Assembly (NCBI GenBank): GCA_032622095.1
Contig: CP136069.1
Coordinates: forward strand, 158,399,043 to 158,463,042
Reading direction: 5' to 3'
DNA: 64,000 nt
Source: Siphonodentalium dalli
Lineage: Eukaryota; Mollusca; Scaphopoda; Gadilida; Siphonodentaliidae
A program made the translations under genes and the position numbers. Positions 1 through 12,052 of the stretch are shown here, piece after piece. The notes beneath the pieces are model-generated. The model searched no databases. It saw nothing but the letters and a program-made list of their open reading frames with translations, and had not been told where the DNA came from. The stretch's first letter is position 1. Every line of letters starts with the position of its first letter.

Positions 1-741
1 TGACGCTCTCAGAGTCAGGGATGGTAAGTGGAGGGGCACCAAATTCGATTAAATGTTTTGTCGCCGATTTCTACCAAACTTAGAATCATCTCCATGATAT
101 GTGGAATGTCCGAGTCAGCGTTGGGGAGGGTCCCCAAGATTATGAAACATTTGTCACTGTCACTCACTAAATGCTAACAAACATATATGCAGTCAAAACG
201 ACGCAACAGAGTAGAATAAAAGCGGTCCCCACTTTCAACATTTTCTTCAAGAAGGAGAAGATTGGTATCATTTGGAGATTTTTCTCCTGTGAGCTTCCAG
301 ACAACGACGAGTTAGCAACTGAAACTATAAATATCTGTAAGTTTGTTGATGGGTCATTAGTTACTCTGGTATTCTTAAAATGAAGAGCATGTTGTTTTCA
401 CGAGCCGATCATGCTAAAATCCTGACTTTCCTGGACAATCCAGCAGACCATCCTGTATCTTGCATCGACAATTGTGATGATAGTCAACGAGTCTTCTATG
501 TTTGGCAGGGTTCATAGTGATTGATACCATCGGTAGCAGCGCCGAATCTCAAAAAGCAAGACCTTAATACAGATAACCTGACCAATTACAAATATACGCT
601 TCATATCAAACGTATAAGAGAAGTTGGTGACTGTCCACAATATTGGTCACATCAACACACATGGATTATTGGATTACTATCAATCGGCATAACTTCTTTT
701 AAAACTGGCCTTTGCTAAGCCAAGAACGACATTGACGTATA
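1..741. other. unannotated AT-rich sequence
   Basis: I see no recognisable gene, repeat copy or RNA. The short open frames here resemble no family I know and lack convincing splice sites. It could be intron or intergenic DNA. Confidence 0.4.
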
Positions 742-1130
742 TTATATACATAATGCGTCCTGGCTGACCACTATTTTGGCATAATAAACAACAATATTTC
801 CATTATTTATCATATTATTTTGAACACTGGTGTGAATACACATACAATTTATGTGTTGTCTGATTCTGTAACATTTTCGTTTGTCGAGAATTTTGAAATC
901 GGTCTCGGATTTACAATTTACAGCAATATTTTGGTGATGGCATGGGAATATAACTATGTTATTAATTACAACTAACATATCTTTATAATGTGCCTTAGCA
1001 AAGACATTTCGGCGAAATTTTATCAGTTAATATGTTTACCTTCAATGGTAATGCAGTAATACTGTTCACTCCGAAATTAGGACTGTCCGCTTGCCAGACT
1101 AAATGGATAAACTATGTAACTAGATAGATA
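742..1130 (+). repeat. dispersed repeat, copy 1
   Basis: This stretch is similar over about 380 bp to 4840-5215. Shared blocks include GACCACTATTTTGGCATA, a block around CAATTTACGGCAAT, TTAGCAAAGACATTT and CCGCTTGCCA, in the same order and orientation with moderate divergence and small indels. Copy 2 begins inside a long hairpin, whereas this copy keeps only the right arm. That suggests a non-autonomous mobile element or MITE-like sequence. No open frame is conserved between the copies, so it is probably non-coding. Confidence 0.7.
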
Positions 1131-3704
1131 CGATCGGACACTTGTATTAACATTAATATTCATTAATAATTATGCGTCTAATTATATACGTAATTGCAAC
1201 ATGTAACGCACAATTTAGTTCCAGATTGACCGTGAGTTCAGGTATAGATCCGATTCTGCCAAATGGGTATGTTACTATACATTAGGCTCTTGCGAACCAC
1301 GATCTTTTCGTTATATTCGAATCGAATCGGTGGGAACATTTCACATCGAAGGGAACCTCGAATCGAGCCACCGTAATCGAAAGTTCAGCGACATTAACTA
1401 ATTTGTGTTCATCGCCGGCGATTACAGAAACATATATGACGAGTAATTTGTCAATTCATCGTGGTCCTACAAATGTAGTCGTACTAGAACAATGTACATG
1501 TGTACTATGAATACTATAGAGGAAAATATTTTCTGGAGTTATCGTTGAGACCGGGATGTTTATCATGATGCACGACTGGGGGGGGTAATCCAAGGTGTAT
1601 CAAGTGACACCCCGATATAAAGGGGTGTAATTCTATTTCCAGATTGTCGGAATGACTTCACTTGGAATATGCAGTGTAATTGCGACTATGACTGTCAGCA
1701 ACATTTAACTGTGTCATTTCCATTGTGTTTCTGGATGTTCATTGAGGAAATTATTACGAACCTCAACCAATACTGCTCTTGAAAAAGTCACAAAATAATG
1801 ATGCACCTGATGAAAGACAATCGGCTGACCATGGTGACACAACTGTGGGCAATACAAATCGAGTACACTGGATGCCATTGTTTTAAACAATAGTTATTTG
1901 TTCCCACAATGAATATTTAGAATAATTTTGTAAATGTTTTGATATGATGACATGATTTTAAAATATATAAGGACGAAGAGGATCAAGCAACAAGCGAGTC
2001 GTCGTTTATGTTGAGTTATCTCCTCAGAAAATGTATGAGTGTGAGGACAGGATTTGGATATAATGATTATGCTGAATTCTAATAAGCATAGACATTTATG
2101 ATTGTTCTGCGGTCAGGGGACAGCGAGACGGAGACGGAGAGAGAGTGCATGTGTGTATGGGTTTTTAGGTTACACTGGTGTAAATGTTTTTCGTAGGCCT
2201 CAGTGCAAACGTTTTAAAGCATAGCACTGCATACTGTTTACAATCTAATTTCTTGTACAGAATATCCTAAAATCTGAAAGATTGACATTTGCGGGCATCA
2301 GAACCGCACTAAAAATATAATAACATTTTTCAGACCACACCACAACATTCTAACTTCACTATACAAAGAGTCAATTCATGTGCCAATTGCTATTGTACAT
2401 ATGGAAATGCATATGAAAGAGGTGTGGTGTGGTTGTTATGCTATAACACACAAGACTATTGACCAATCAGGGCCCATTGTCTATTTTATTCTCTCCTATA
2501 ATTTCGGCCGCATCCGATAGAGGTCGTTCCGAACAATATTTCACAAGTGTAACCATTTTTAAACGAATATTTAAATTGACCGTTTTCTCTATTAAATTCT
2601 CTATTAACATCTAAAACAGACTGGTTCAGTTAATTGACGCTATTCGGAATGTATATGGCTATGTTGATGAATATACTTCCATTGACAAAATGGTATCTTA
2701 TACAGTACAAACATCCTATTACCACCTGAGGTGTTTGCGGATAATTTGGTGTAATGACCATGTGTTACTAACTCTTGGCGTATCTCTGGTGGACCATCGC
2801 ACGACTTATAAAGAATGTTTCTCCATATTCTCTCATAACACCATCTATGATTGCCATTCACATAACGACGTTTTCAAAAGTGTTGTTATGTTGTACAACT
2901 CTCAGACAAACAACGCACATGGTAGCATACAAGATGTGTTCCAAAAACACGATGTGTTCCAAATAAACAATAGCAGTCGGGTAACCCGTTCTACAGTGCA
3001 TGGACTGAAACTTAGGTGAATCAGTTGTCAATTACGATCAGTGTACCACATGGTATTCGAGAACTGAGTGATCTGAATTATTTTTAAAAAAGCACTACGA
3101 CTGAGAATTAGTTATAATATTGGAGCCGAATTTCAACAATAAAATTACAGCAATAAAATACATTTGCCCTCCCAGTTATATTCTCCGTTTATAACAAATT
3201 TAACATCCGATGGGAGAGTTCACGTTATTCACAACCAATCAACAATTGTATGTGATGTCGTAAAATAAACTACTCAGTTTAAGGGCAAATTGACGCGATA
3301 TTCACTTAGTTCGATAACATGCAGGTCTGGGCAAAAATACCATATATAATTAATACAGTGAAGTCGGAATTGTACCCCACATATATCGTCCTTAGTTTGT
3401 GCGATTGGTGTAGAATATTTGAAAAGTCACACTGCAAAACGTTTCCAACATTCGGGCAATTTTCCGGAATACTGGAGTGCCCGAATGATACATATTTAAG
3501 GTTAATTTGAATATATTTTGTTATATATTTGTCTATGTACAAGGGTATATTCTACAAAAATTATATTACAACCAGCTATGCTGTTTGGTTGTCTAGATGG
3601 GATACTGACAACAGTATCAAACATTGTTTCTTTCTCAATTTGGCCAATCAAAGCATAGTGGTTGGTAAAAATATAGCCTATGTGGTATAAGTTAAACTCA
3701 TTTT
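1131..3704. other. unannotated AT-rich sequence
   Basis: I recognise nothing here. Open frames of 63-109 codons at 2640-3019 and 3306-3542 lie on both strands over the same bases and look like chance openings. Copies of the repeats named elsewhere in this annotation are not apparent. Confidence 0.4.
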
Positions 3705-4370
3705 TTTCGTTTTTAGGTGCTGAACTTCGTTTACTGGAACAAGAAGCAAAGCACTCTATTTCAAGTCCTTTCGCACAGGATACAAATAAAAATCCATCTC
3801 ATCATGCAATGGAGGGCAATTATTTGTTTTGTGTATATTTTTGCATAAAACCAGTACCTACAACCGTAAAGCTATATTCACACTTTTTGAGTAGGAGTTT
3901 CAAAACAACTGATGCGATACGAAATTATCTAAGTGGGGTTATGGTTGGATTGCTTCGTTTGAGACTTAGTCAAAGTACCGAACCATTTGATGCGTATGAG
4001 CTCACTCTTGCACTGTGTGGTATCGCCAGGCTTTATCCACATTGTCCTCATCAAGCATTGCCAATTACCCTTGACATACTTGAGAAAATTTATAACATCT
4101 TGGACCATAATAATGCTCTTCGTGCAATATATTGGTGTTTATTCATAGTAGCCTTTCTTCTCAAGTTCAAACATCAATTTAGTGCCAACAAAAGTAATTT
4201 CCTTTGAAGAAACAAAACAGCTACTCCGTGGGAGTTTCGTGGCTCATAAAGTTGTTCTGTTAGTTATCATTACGTGGTCGAAGACCATTTAATATGGCCA
4301 GAGGATGCTTATATTACCATTAATCGATTTTCCCCAAAGTAACCTTTGTCCGATATCCGCATATAAAAAT
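3705..4370 (+). pseudogene. decayed tyrosine recombinase/integrase-like fragment
   Basis: An open frame ending at 4207 encodes a product resembling the N-terminal core-binding region of XerD-like tyrosine recombinases found in invertebrate mobile elements. Recognisable stretches are LSRSFKTTDAIRNYLSGV, a segment around RLYPHCPHQALPIT, and RAIYWCLFIVAFLLK. Similarity continues after the stop in a shifted frame (about 4205-4360) with LLRGSFVAHKVVLL and ITWSKTI, then a second in-frame stop near 4290. The catalytic domain with its Arg, His and Tyr residues is not present, so this is a truncated, frameshifted relic. A pyrimidine-rich run and AG just upstream (about 3705-3716) could be a splice acceptor or chance. 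The family assignment is from remembered sequence patterns. The exact element type (DIRS-like, Crypton or other) is not determined. Confidence 0.65.
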
Positions 4371-4721
4371 ATGTTTCACTCACACCTTGAAATAGTGACG
4401 AACCAGCGTTTATGCGTGTACAGGGAAAACGTATGATGGCAATAACTTATATACAATTACAAAAGTTCCCTGGGCATTTTATAAAGGCCATAGGCCTGTA
4501 ACCGTCATTATATTCTACTCACTCGTTCCGTCGTGAGGGTTGTAGTTTTGCTTTCCAAGCGAATATTCCAACCGAATTTAATCAACTCACGGGAGATCGG
4601 GCCAGCGACGCGTATAAACGATACCTCCATTATTTGTATAATTGATTCCTGAGAAAAAATGTTGTTTTCTCTCTGCGGATACGCAATTTTTTGGCGGCCT
4701 GCGGGTTGGCGGAGTAGAAAT
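4371..4721. other. unannotated sequence
   Basis: I recognise no gene or repeat between the recombinase relic and the hairpin. Confidence 0.4.
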
Positions 4722-4882
4722 ATATATTATATAGATAATGAATGGCTTGGAGTTGACTATGCCAAAATAGTGGTCCTCGATGAGGAATAGTCCACGAGCC
4801 GCAGGCGAGTGGACTATTTCTCCTCGAGGACCACTATTTTGGCATAGTCAACGACAAGACATTCATTATTTATTATATTATA
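4722..4882. repeat. long palindrome (hairpin), arms about 73 bp
   Basis: The core arms 4753-4795 and 4809-4851 are reverse complements over 43 bp with two mismatches, separated by a 13-base GC-rich loop. Weaker complementarity extends outwards to about 4722 and 4882 (AATGAATGgCTTG against its complement). Transcription would give a stable hairpin. The right arm continues into the dispersed repeat at 4840-5215. Confidence 0.9.
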
Positions 4883-5215
4883 TCGAACATTTGTCGGCTT
4901 TTGTGCCAATTCTCACACAATGTCTCTGTCTGATTTGTTATAATTTTATTTACCGTGAATTTTGGAAATATGTCTCAGATTTGACAATTTACGGCAATCT
5001 TTTGGCGATGGCAGGGGAGCATAAACATGTTATTAGTTAGATCTAACAGCATCTCTTCGTGATTCGTGCATTTATTTCTATAAATATGTCATTAGCAAAG
5101 ACATTTTGGTGAAATTTTAGAAGTTAACTTGCTTAACTTCGACTAAAACGGAAATAACATCCACTGGCATTACAAAAATAGGACTCGGGCCGCTTGCCAA
5201 CTAAACGGACAAACA
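4840..5215 (+). repeat. dispersed repeat, copy 2
   Basis: This is the counterpart of 742-1130, with the same order of shared blocks. This copy includes the complete hairpin at its left end, so it is probably the fuller version of the element. No coding capacity is conserved. Confidence 0.7.
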
Positions 5216-5484
5216 ATTAATTACACTGGATAGCAATGATCGGGCATTTGTGGGATCTTTACAATACGCCAATAAATCTAATGATATACCAACATTGCAA
5301 CAATTATCGTACAAGTTTTACTTTAAGATTGGCCGTATTTTCAAGGCGGCAACCAGATTTCGCGAAATGAGTTTGTTACTTTTAATAGAAAAATAATAGT
5401 AGGCATGTAGGAATCATACTGGGGTACTATCGTAAAATAGTATAGCAGTGTGCAGCCAATCAGAATGCGAGAAAGTCACCTGAG

Positions 5485-5715
5485 ATATAATATAGTACAA
5501 TACTACATGATAGTGTATTATTTGTATAATTTTGAATAGAATAATTACTTTTCGTGCTAACATGTATGAATTTGGGTGTTATTATGTATAAATGTTCTAG
5601 TTATGCTGATTTGTATATTTAATTCATACGTGTATTATATGTTGGTTCCTGTCTCGTTCCAAGAAATCCAATTGCAATAAATCCATTTCGAAGAATTTGT
5701 GTTTCGTTGTGGCAA
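5485..5715 (+). repeat. direct repeat, unit A
   Basis: About 230 bp is strongly similar to 6327-6557. Shared blocks include TTATTTGTATAATTTTGA, a block around ATTATGTATAAATGTTCTAG, and GTTGGTTCC followed by GTCTCGTTCCAAG. The two units are about 840 bp apart in the same orientation, either a local duplication or two insertions of one element. Short minus-strand frames across both copies are shadows of this repeat. Confidence 0.8.
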
Positions 5716-6326
5716 GGCCACGTTAAATATGCAAACCCATCGCCTTATATATACGACTTGGTTTTGGGTTTTCTTGATCACGAAACGATTTTGGTTGTGG
5801 TGGTCGGGAGTTTGCGTAATGTCGTGTTGTCGCTGTGACATTGGAATTTAATGAGTTCACGATATTTTGCGAATTTCCCCAGCGTCTCCTCGAATTTGTG
5901 AAGGGATCGAGAAAACTAACTATTAAACACGTTAGAATATGAAGCTAACTTGTCAAGTTATTTGTCTACAAATAAGGTAATTGACGGACGACTCGCAAAA
6001 TAATACGAAAACTTTTTGTCGGTTGAAAAGGCTATGCCCTTTAAATATATGCCCACGTTGTTTATAAAAGTCAGAATTCACTGGCGATAATTCCGACACG
6101 CTAGCGTTCACGCACAGTTCAATCAGTTTGTTTGGACATGTTGGCTACTCATTAGTTAACCGACATTCCGCTGTCAACTGTGTTGGCTAAGATTGGTCAA
6201 TTCGTCATTTATGGATTTGCTTTGAAAGGGAAAAAACCTAATTCCCTACCCACCCAACAAAATAAATGCATATACATACTCTGTGTTGATATAATTATAT
6301 ACGCACATCATGCGGTTGGAAATATA

Positions 6327-6557
6327 TATAGTACAACATTACATGACATTGCATTATTTGTATAATTTTGAGTAGAATAATTACCTTTCATGCTAACATA
6401 CATGTATAAATTTGGGTATTATTATGTATAAATGTTCTAGATATGCTGATATGTATATTTAATTCTTACCTGTATTATCTGTTGGTTCCCGTCTCGTTCC
6501 AAGCGATCCAATTACAGTAAATCCATTTTAAAGAATTTGTGTTTCCTTGTGGCAACA
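6327..6557 (+). repeat. direct repeat, unit B
   Basis: Second copy of the 5485-5715 unit, in the same orientation, with scattered substitutions. Similarity ends near GTGTTTCCTTGTGGCAAC. Sequence beyond both copies differs. Confidence 0.8.
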
Positions 6558-7350
6558 GCTTTGTAATAATGTATATTGTGGAATTGTTCCTCACAATAAC
6601 GTCGAATTGGACTACGGTGATATGCTCCTGGAAACCCCTCCCAGTTACTGTTACGGAACGACCAACTATTATTCGCCAATTCACAAATAATCGTACGAAT
6701 TTGTGGATTCTTACTACCGAACGGATTTGAGTTAGGTGTGCAGGCATTTTTGAAATTTCACCAAAAACTCCGTATTAATATTGTAAAAATGATCATAGTA
6801 TCGATTACTGAACTCCTACATCATCCGTCACGGTATGCACACAGTAAACAGGGTGTCACATTATGGGGTTTTTACCCCTCGCAGTGGGACAGTTGACCTA
6901 CAGTATCCCCATCCCACGCGGGGCGTACCATACCAAGGAATAATCCAATTAGGAAACACTTTTTAAAACATTATCAACTTCATAGTGAAACATGTAAAAA
7001 CAGTAAACTTTATGCAAATATCTACTTACCAATGTTCCTGTTCTGTTCAAGAATGTCTTTATTGAAACAGTGACTCTCGAATACCAATACTTGGCGGACT
7101 CCTATATTCTTTAAGAGACTGGTAGTGTTATATACAATTCGTGCATCGGCAAACAACCAACCTTCTCGTTTGCTATTGTTAATGAATTATTGTTAGAAAT
7201 TCTCAATGGTTATGTATTGATAAAACGTACAATATGAAGCGAGCTGTGATTTAGCGCCCGTATGGCCTTGTTGCGAAAAATGACGGTGTCGATCCATACA
7301 CTTGCAATAACGATGTTCCATTCTATAAAACTACTGTTTGTGTGTTTTCG
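6558..7350. other. unannotated sequence
   Basis: I see no gene, RNA or repeat copy that I can support in this interval. Confidence 0.4.
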
Positions 7351-7480
7351 GTTCCAGTAGCGGTGGCTCAGTCGGTATGGTACATGACGCATAATGTCAA
7401 GATAAGCCGTCCAGCCACGGGGAAGCAGGCTCTAAACTCGAAGTGCGCGGATTTGTGGCGTATCTGGGCAAGTTTGTTTA
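7351..7480 (+). mobile_element. tRNA-derived SINE, truncated copy
   Basis: A tRNA-like head carries a good A-box (GGTGGCTCAGTCGGTATGG). The B-box is decayed. The piece GCGTATCTGGGCAAGTTTG is then shared with the complete SINE at 23843-24129 and the copy at 40190-40440. Similarity stops soon after, so the 3' part is missing. The mutated B-box makes this an old, probably silent copy. Confidence 0.7.
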
Positions 7481-7639
7481 TTTCTGATTTCCCTCTGAAT
7501 ATGACAAACAAAATCGAATAGAAACATACTTTTCTGCGTTTTTTATTCGATCGCACACTTAGTGTCGGAGCCGAAACAATGAACTGAGTACCCCGGCATA
7601 ATTCAAAATACCCCACTCAGTTTTTCATTGTGACATATA

Positions 7640-8330
7640 TATATATACCCTTGGGAAAAATGTTCTTGAACAAATTGTTTCTAAGTAGATACCAGACAAA
7701 ATGGCGTGAGATTGATCTGAATTTTAGATATATCTTGTGAAATATGTAGGGTCGGTTACATGTGTATGGCGTAAAAACAATATACTAGGTTTTGGTAGGA
7801 ATTTGATACTTTCTGCCAAAGATGTCAGCCAAAATGACGACAGAAAATGGAGAAATAAACTATTTTTCACACACTAATCCTACAAAATTTCTAGCCATTT
7901 TTTGGGGAGGTAGATTGTGGTTTACATTTTTTTATTCCTACTATCTGAGCCCGTGTGCAACATAATATTTAATAGTTTGATCTGAACTTTCAGATCTTTA
8001 CAATGTTTATTGTGAAGAATGTGGTATGAAATTACACAACATTGCCTTTTGTGCATACAACCATCATTTTCAAATGATCTGCAAATTTTGACGAGTTTCT
8101 CAAATCATTTAAATTGTTAGATGTTGTCCCAGTTTGTCATGCTAGTGTGTGGTTTTTTTCGAGTAATGCCTAACTGCCTTAATACATAAAAAACCCTAAT
8201 TTTGTTAGCCCCAGAGATGAGTCCATGTTTGAGTTTGGTACCCCAATATAGGAGGAAGGGTATAGTAAGACGACTGCGAGATATTTATCAAAAGTGATAA
8301 TTGTCTGTTACAACACGAGACACAAAACCG
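7640..8330 (+). repeat. possible old repeat with ATGGC-rich motifs
   Basis: Short motifs such as ACAAAATGGCG and GCCAAAATGACGAC recall the more obvious copy at 25980-26680. The overall match is weak and I cannot align the two confidently by eye. No coding signal is seen. Confidence 0.25.
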
Positions 8331-10245
8331 CCATGGGATTGTACTTGAAGACTGCAAATTCATCTCAATAATATCTAACAATGAAAGAATTTAATATTTC
8401 CCCGTGCATGGTCGTCACTAAGGTAACAATTTCGTCTGTCACTGGAAATTCAATTTAAAAGGTACCTGATATATTTGACCAAAGTATCGAATCCAATGAG
8501 CGATGCGACAGTTCCAAGACAAACGAGCATTACCGCGAATCTTAATATTTGCAAGGTTGGAAGAATTTCTAATAATTGTAAGATGGAAGTATTCGTTCCA
8601 TTTCATGTTGATGTTTGTCGGGTACAAGGAAGTAGGCGACAACAAGCTTCAGTATATATTTTGCTCTTTTGGAAAATCAAATAGTGTCCTACTCCTTTAT
8701 CTCCTGTAACTCCACTAAAACATGAGTTACTTACGTGGTTGACGTTTTAACAATGGAAATTGGAAAACGGTCGATTTAGTCCCGTTACAGTAGTCATCGG
8801 TGTATGTGCAAGTACCCCGATCACCAGTACTGAATTTCAACCGGGTCTTGTTTTTTAAAGAGACAACATATCCATATTGGTCACTGAACAGCACATTTCA
8901 TAAAAGAGAGAAGAAAACACTGCATAGTACTCGTGAGATGAAAATAGATAGCCGATAGACGACAGTGTTAAATTGTCAGTCACGTTCACAGAAGTGAAGC
9001 CTCTGAGCCACTCCAGTGATGTTTATCCAGCTAGACTGACACCAGATCATCCTGAAAATGCAAAAACACCACAGGTCTTGTGGTTCCTTTTCGAAATATT
9101 TCCGCTGGTGTGCGACAGGGCTATACTGCAGCAAAATTTGACCTGGAAAAGTGCCACAGCTAGTTAAATACATTAAATACATTAGATATGATGTAGAAAT
9201 TTGAAATTTGAAATTTCTTGAATCAGGAAAAATTAAGTCTCCTATCATGGTCTTCAGATATGGTATTATGTGTATATGAATTGCATTTTGAAAATGTTCT
9301 ATCTGACAGTCCTTGGTACCCACTTATTTTCGTAGATTTTTCAGAGACAATTTATCACCTCAGCTGAAATACAATAACTGTGCCTTTCTGTGTGCAATTT
9401 GTTTAGTCAATTGTTTTGTGTTGCACTCCTATCTCATTGCTAAAGACATATTACTTGCTCTGATTTTATCACTTGGCCATTTGGTTTGGAATATTCATAT
9501 TTTCACTGTGTGCTATGACATCTCCAACGCCCCCCTCCCCGCCTGCGCATCTTCCTCCGGGGAAAGGTGGGATAACCTGGTTTACGAAGTTTATCTTCCC
9601 CCGCCCTGATCACCCCCTGCCTGAGATTTTTTAACTAATAACATGTACAGTAGTAGCCTGGGTAATTTTCATTTGCGAACTGTAATGTCTCTGCCGAAGA
9701 AAACGTGCTTTCTTGTCACCAATGATAGTTTTTTCTGCGGTGACATAGTCATTTTGAATAATAAAATCACACTAACTGGCCGCTGCATGTCAAGTTGAAC
9801 AATTCAGGCGGATGGGGGAACGATCGGGTTTGGGGGAGATAACATAGATGTCACACTGGTAAAATAAGTATATTTCAATCATGATAACCCGTGCCTTGTC
9901 CGACTATATGTGTGTTTACATCTGAAATGTGGCCTTTACACAAACACACTTTTTTATCATGTCACAACTCAACTACTATGATGTATGTCATACATATTGC
10001 TGATGCACAGTGGAGTTGAGACTAATGTTTGACTCTATGGCATTTTGATTACATTTTCTGCCATTTTGTTCAAATTTAAACTTGGGAAGATAACTGGCGT
10101 TGGATAATAATGCAAGTTATGAGTCACAAATAGCTATGCATCACAATCAAAATTGAACTCATGATAAGTGAAGGCTCATACCGAATAGAGGAAATCCAAT
10201 AATACAAGGTTTCGCTCAGCTGAAATATTTACCTTGAACTTGTAA
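8331..10245. other. unannotated sequence
   Basis: I recognise nothing. Open frames at 8475-8709, 8973-9323 and 9313-9609 overlap each other on different frames or strands and have no family resemblance or clear exon borders. Confidence 0.4.
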
Positions 10246-10316
10246 GCCAGTACCTTCCATTATATATATGCGAGGATCCCTATGGGAGATTTCCATATAC
10301 AAGAGAATGCGCTGAC
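10246..10316 (+). repeat. short dispersed motif shared with 46581-46685
   Basis: A block with TTATATATATGCGAGG, CCCTATGGGA and AGAGAATGCGCTG matches pieces of the inverted repeat just upstream of the LINE (46648-46685). It is probably a fragment of a small dispersed element. Confidence 0.45.
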
Positions 10317-10325
10317 ACATGATAT

Positions 10326-11314
10326 TTAACCCTTTGAACCCGAGAGGTCGGAAAACCGGTTGCAGCGTGAAACTCCAAATACCCGAGCGGCCGGTGTATC
10401 GACTGCCACTTGTTTATTGTTTACAAACATCGTCGCGGTCGTCTTCTCCAATAATTATGTTTTTGTCTGTGTCCTGTTGTTATTGCGTTTAAGCACACAA
10501 CATCATGCATTATGAAGCCTACAACATATTCGGTAAGCGAGGTGGTCCGGCAAATTTTGAAATCGACGCGGAAGATTTATGAGGTTAACAACAATTGTGA
10601 GTCAGAATGGAGAATGAAAGCACAGTGACACTGGGAGAGATTCACACGTCAGTCGCTCCCGCAGCGGGTGGCGATATTTCAAGTACCATACGACAAGAGG
10701 TCATTGCATGGGCAGTTAAGGGGTTGTGAAAGTGGGCGATGTAGGGGCGTGGCTTCATATCTGCAATTAGTCACGGTGATCATAATGTCCATACCTGGAA
10801 AAGGGACAAAACTTCGTTTGTTGAACGTAACTTTACACCGAAAGAAAAGCCGGGACCAAAGAATGTACCAACTGCAATAAGTGTGGACAATACACCCCTT
10901 GATTACTTAAATATATTTTGGGATGATGCACCTTGGCAGTTGATTTTCGACGAGACCAACCGAAACGCTAGTCACGTGATTTCGGAAAAACATAACATGC
11001 GTCTAGGAAATGTCTAATATGGGGCATAATACAATTGAATGCTCAGGGCAATGGTGGGATTGGATCATTTGTGTTTATTGCTTAACAACCGTTGCTACCC
11101 ATAAACAAAATTTAGGTTCACTCATCTGACCAGATATATCAAATTTCACAATGGGCCATTGGCTGCATCAAAACCGCCATTTCCTAGGGCTGAATACGTC
11201 GATAAAAGCTATAATTGCATTTTACTTTCAATTTCGGGTAGTTTCATCCATGGGGAGCCTACATGTAAAGTTTCAGACCTGTGGCACCACTTAACTCAGC
11301 GTTCAAAGTGTTAA
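10326..11314 (+). mobile_element. internally deleted piggyBac-type transposon
   Basis: The element is bounded by TTAA at 10326-10329 and 11311-11314, the target duplicated by piggyBac transposons. The terminal inverted repeats are CCCTTTGAACCCGAG at the left and the complement of CTCAGCGTTCAAAGTG at the right. At about 980 bp it is too short to hold a full transposase, which is normally 500-600 codons. Only an N-terminal transposase piece remains (10770-11018), so it is non-autonomous. Its ends look intact enough to have been mobilised in trans when young. Confidence 0.75.
10770..11018 (+). pseudogene. piggyBac transposase N-terminal fragment
   Basis: In the frame ending at the stop at 11016-11018, the translation contains VHTWKRDKTSFVERNF, then PGPKNVP, then DNTPLDYLNIFW and DETNRNASH. 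This is the order found in the N-terminal part of the DDE_Tnp_1_7 (piggyBac) transposase domain: F..GP, then a PLD-Y segment, then an ETNRYA-like motif. The catalytic aspartates and the cysteine-rich C-terminus are absent. I see no long upstream extension in this frame. It lies inside the element bounded by TTAA. The match to the family is by eye but covers several landmarks, so I am fairly sure. Confidence 0.8.
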
Positions 11315-12052
11315 TACCGGACCAGCGCAGATCCCGCCATGAAAGTGTTAATTAATAATTTACCATAAAAACAGCTACTTTAAAACGCCCATATTACAGT
11401 ATACGATGGATTATCACAGATCTCACACCTGGAACAAATTAAAAGGCCCACATAAGATTGAGGGGCTGAGTTAACCCTTTTCTATATTAAAGCAGCACTG
11501 ATGAATAGTTATCCCATTGGACATTTTCAAATAATAAGGCCATTAGTTGAACTTATTATATAAACATTGCCCTCAATAAACAAGGTTCCTTCTGCACTTA
11601 TATTATCTGCCGTCAGTTTCTATCGCTTTAACGTCCCTCTAAATGAATAACAGATCATTCCGATGAATACTTTTATAACTACGTGAGAGCATCCATTCAG
11701 TATAAAAAAGTACAATGGTTATTTCTATTAATCCCATTAGTATTTATTCATGAAATGATCAGTGCCATCATGGCATGTCCTCACACAATGTGTCCGTGGT
11801 GGTAGTGGCCATGCCGGCGTAGCAGCAGACTGGACTCTGCATTGCAGTTTGACAAGTCATTTGTGGCTTATAAGTGATCACCAAGTAGTAGAAAATTGGT
11901 CAGGACACTTTCCCTCTTAATAGATGGTTATCGTCCATCTCAAAATAAGTACCGAATCACTCAAAATGAACCATCATACTTTGACAATGAAAAATTGTGC
12001 TGTTTTTAGAAATACTTTGTTTATCTATCATAGCTTCTTTTTTAATATGCAG
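11315..12052. other. unannotated sequence
   Basis: I see no supported feature between the piggyBac relic and the foldback element. The open frame 11924-12172 is mostly part of the foldback arm and is not a gene candidate. Confidence 0.4.
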
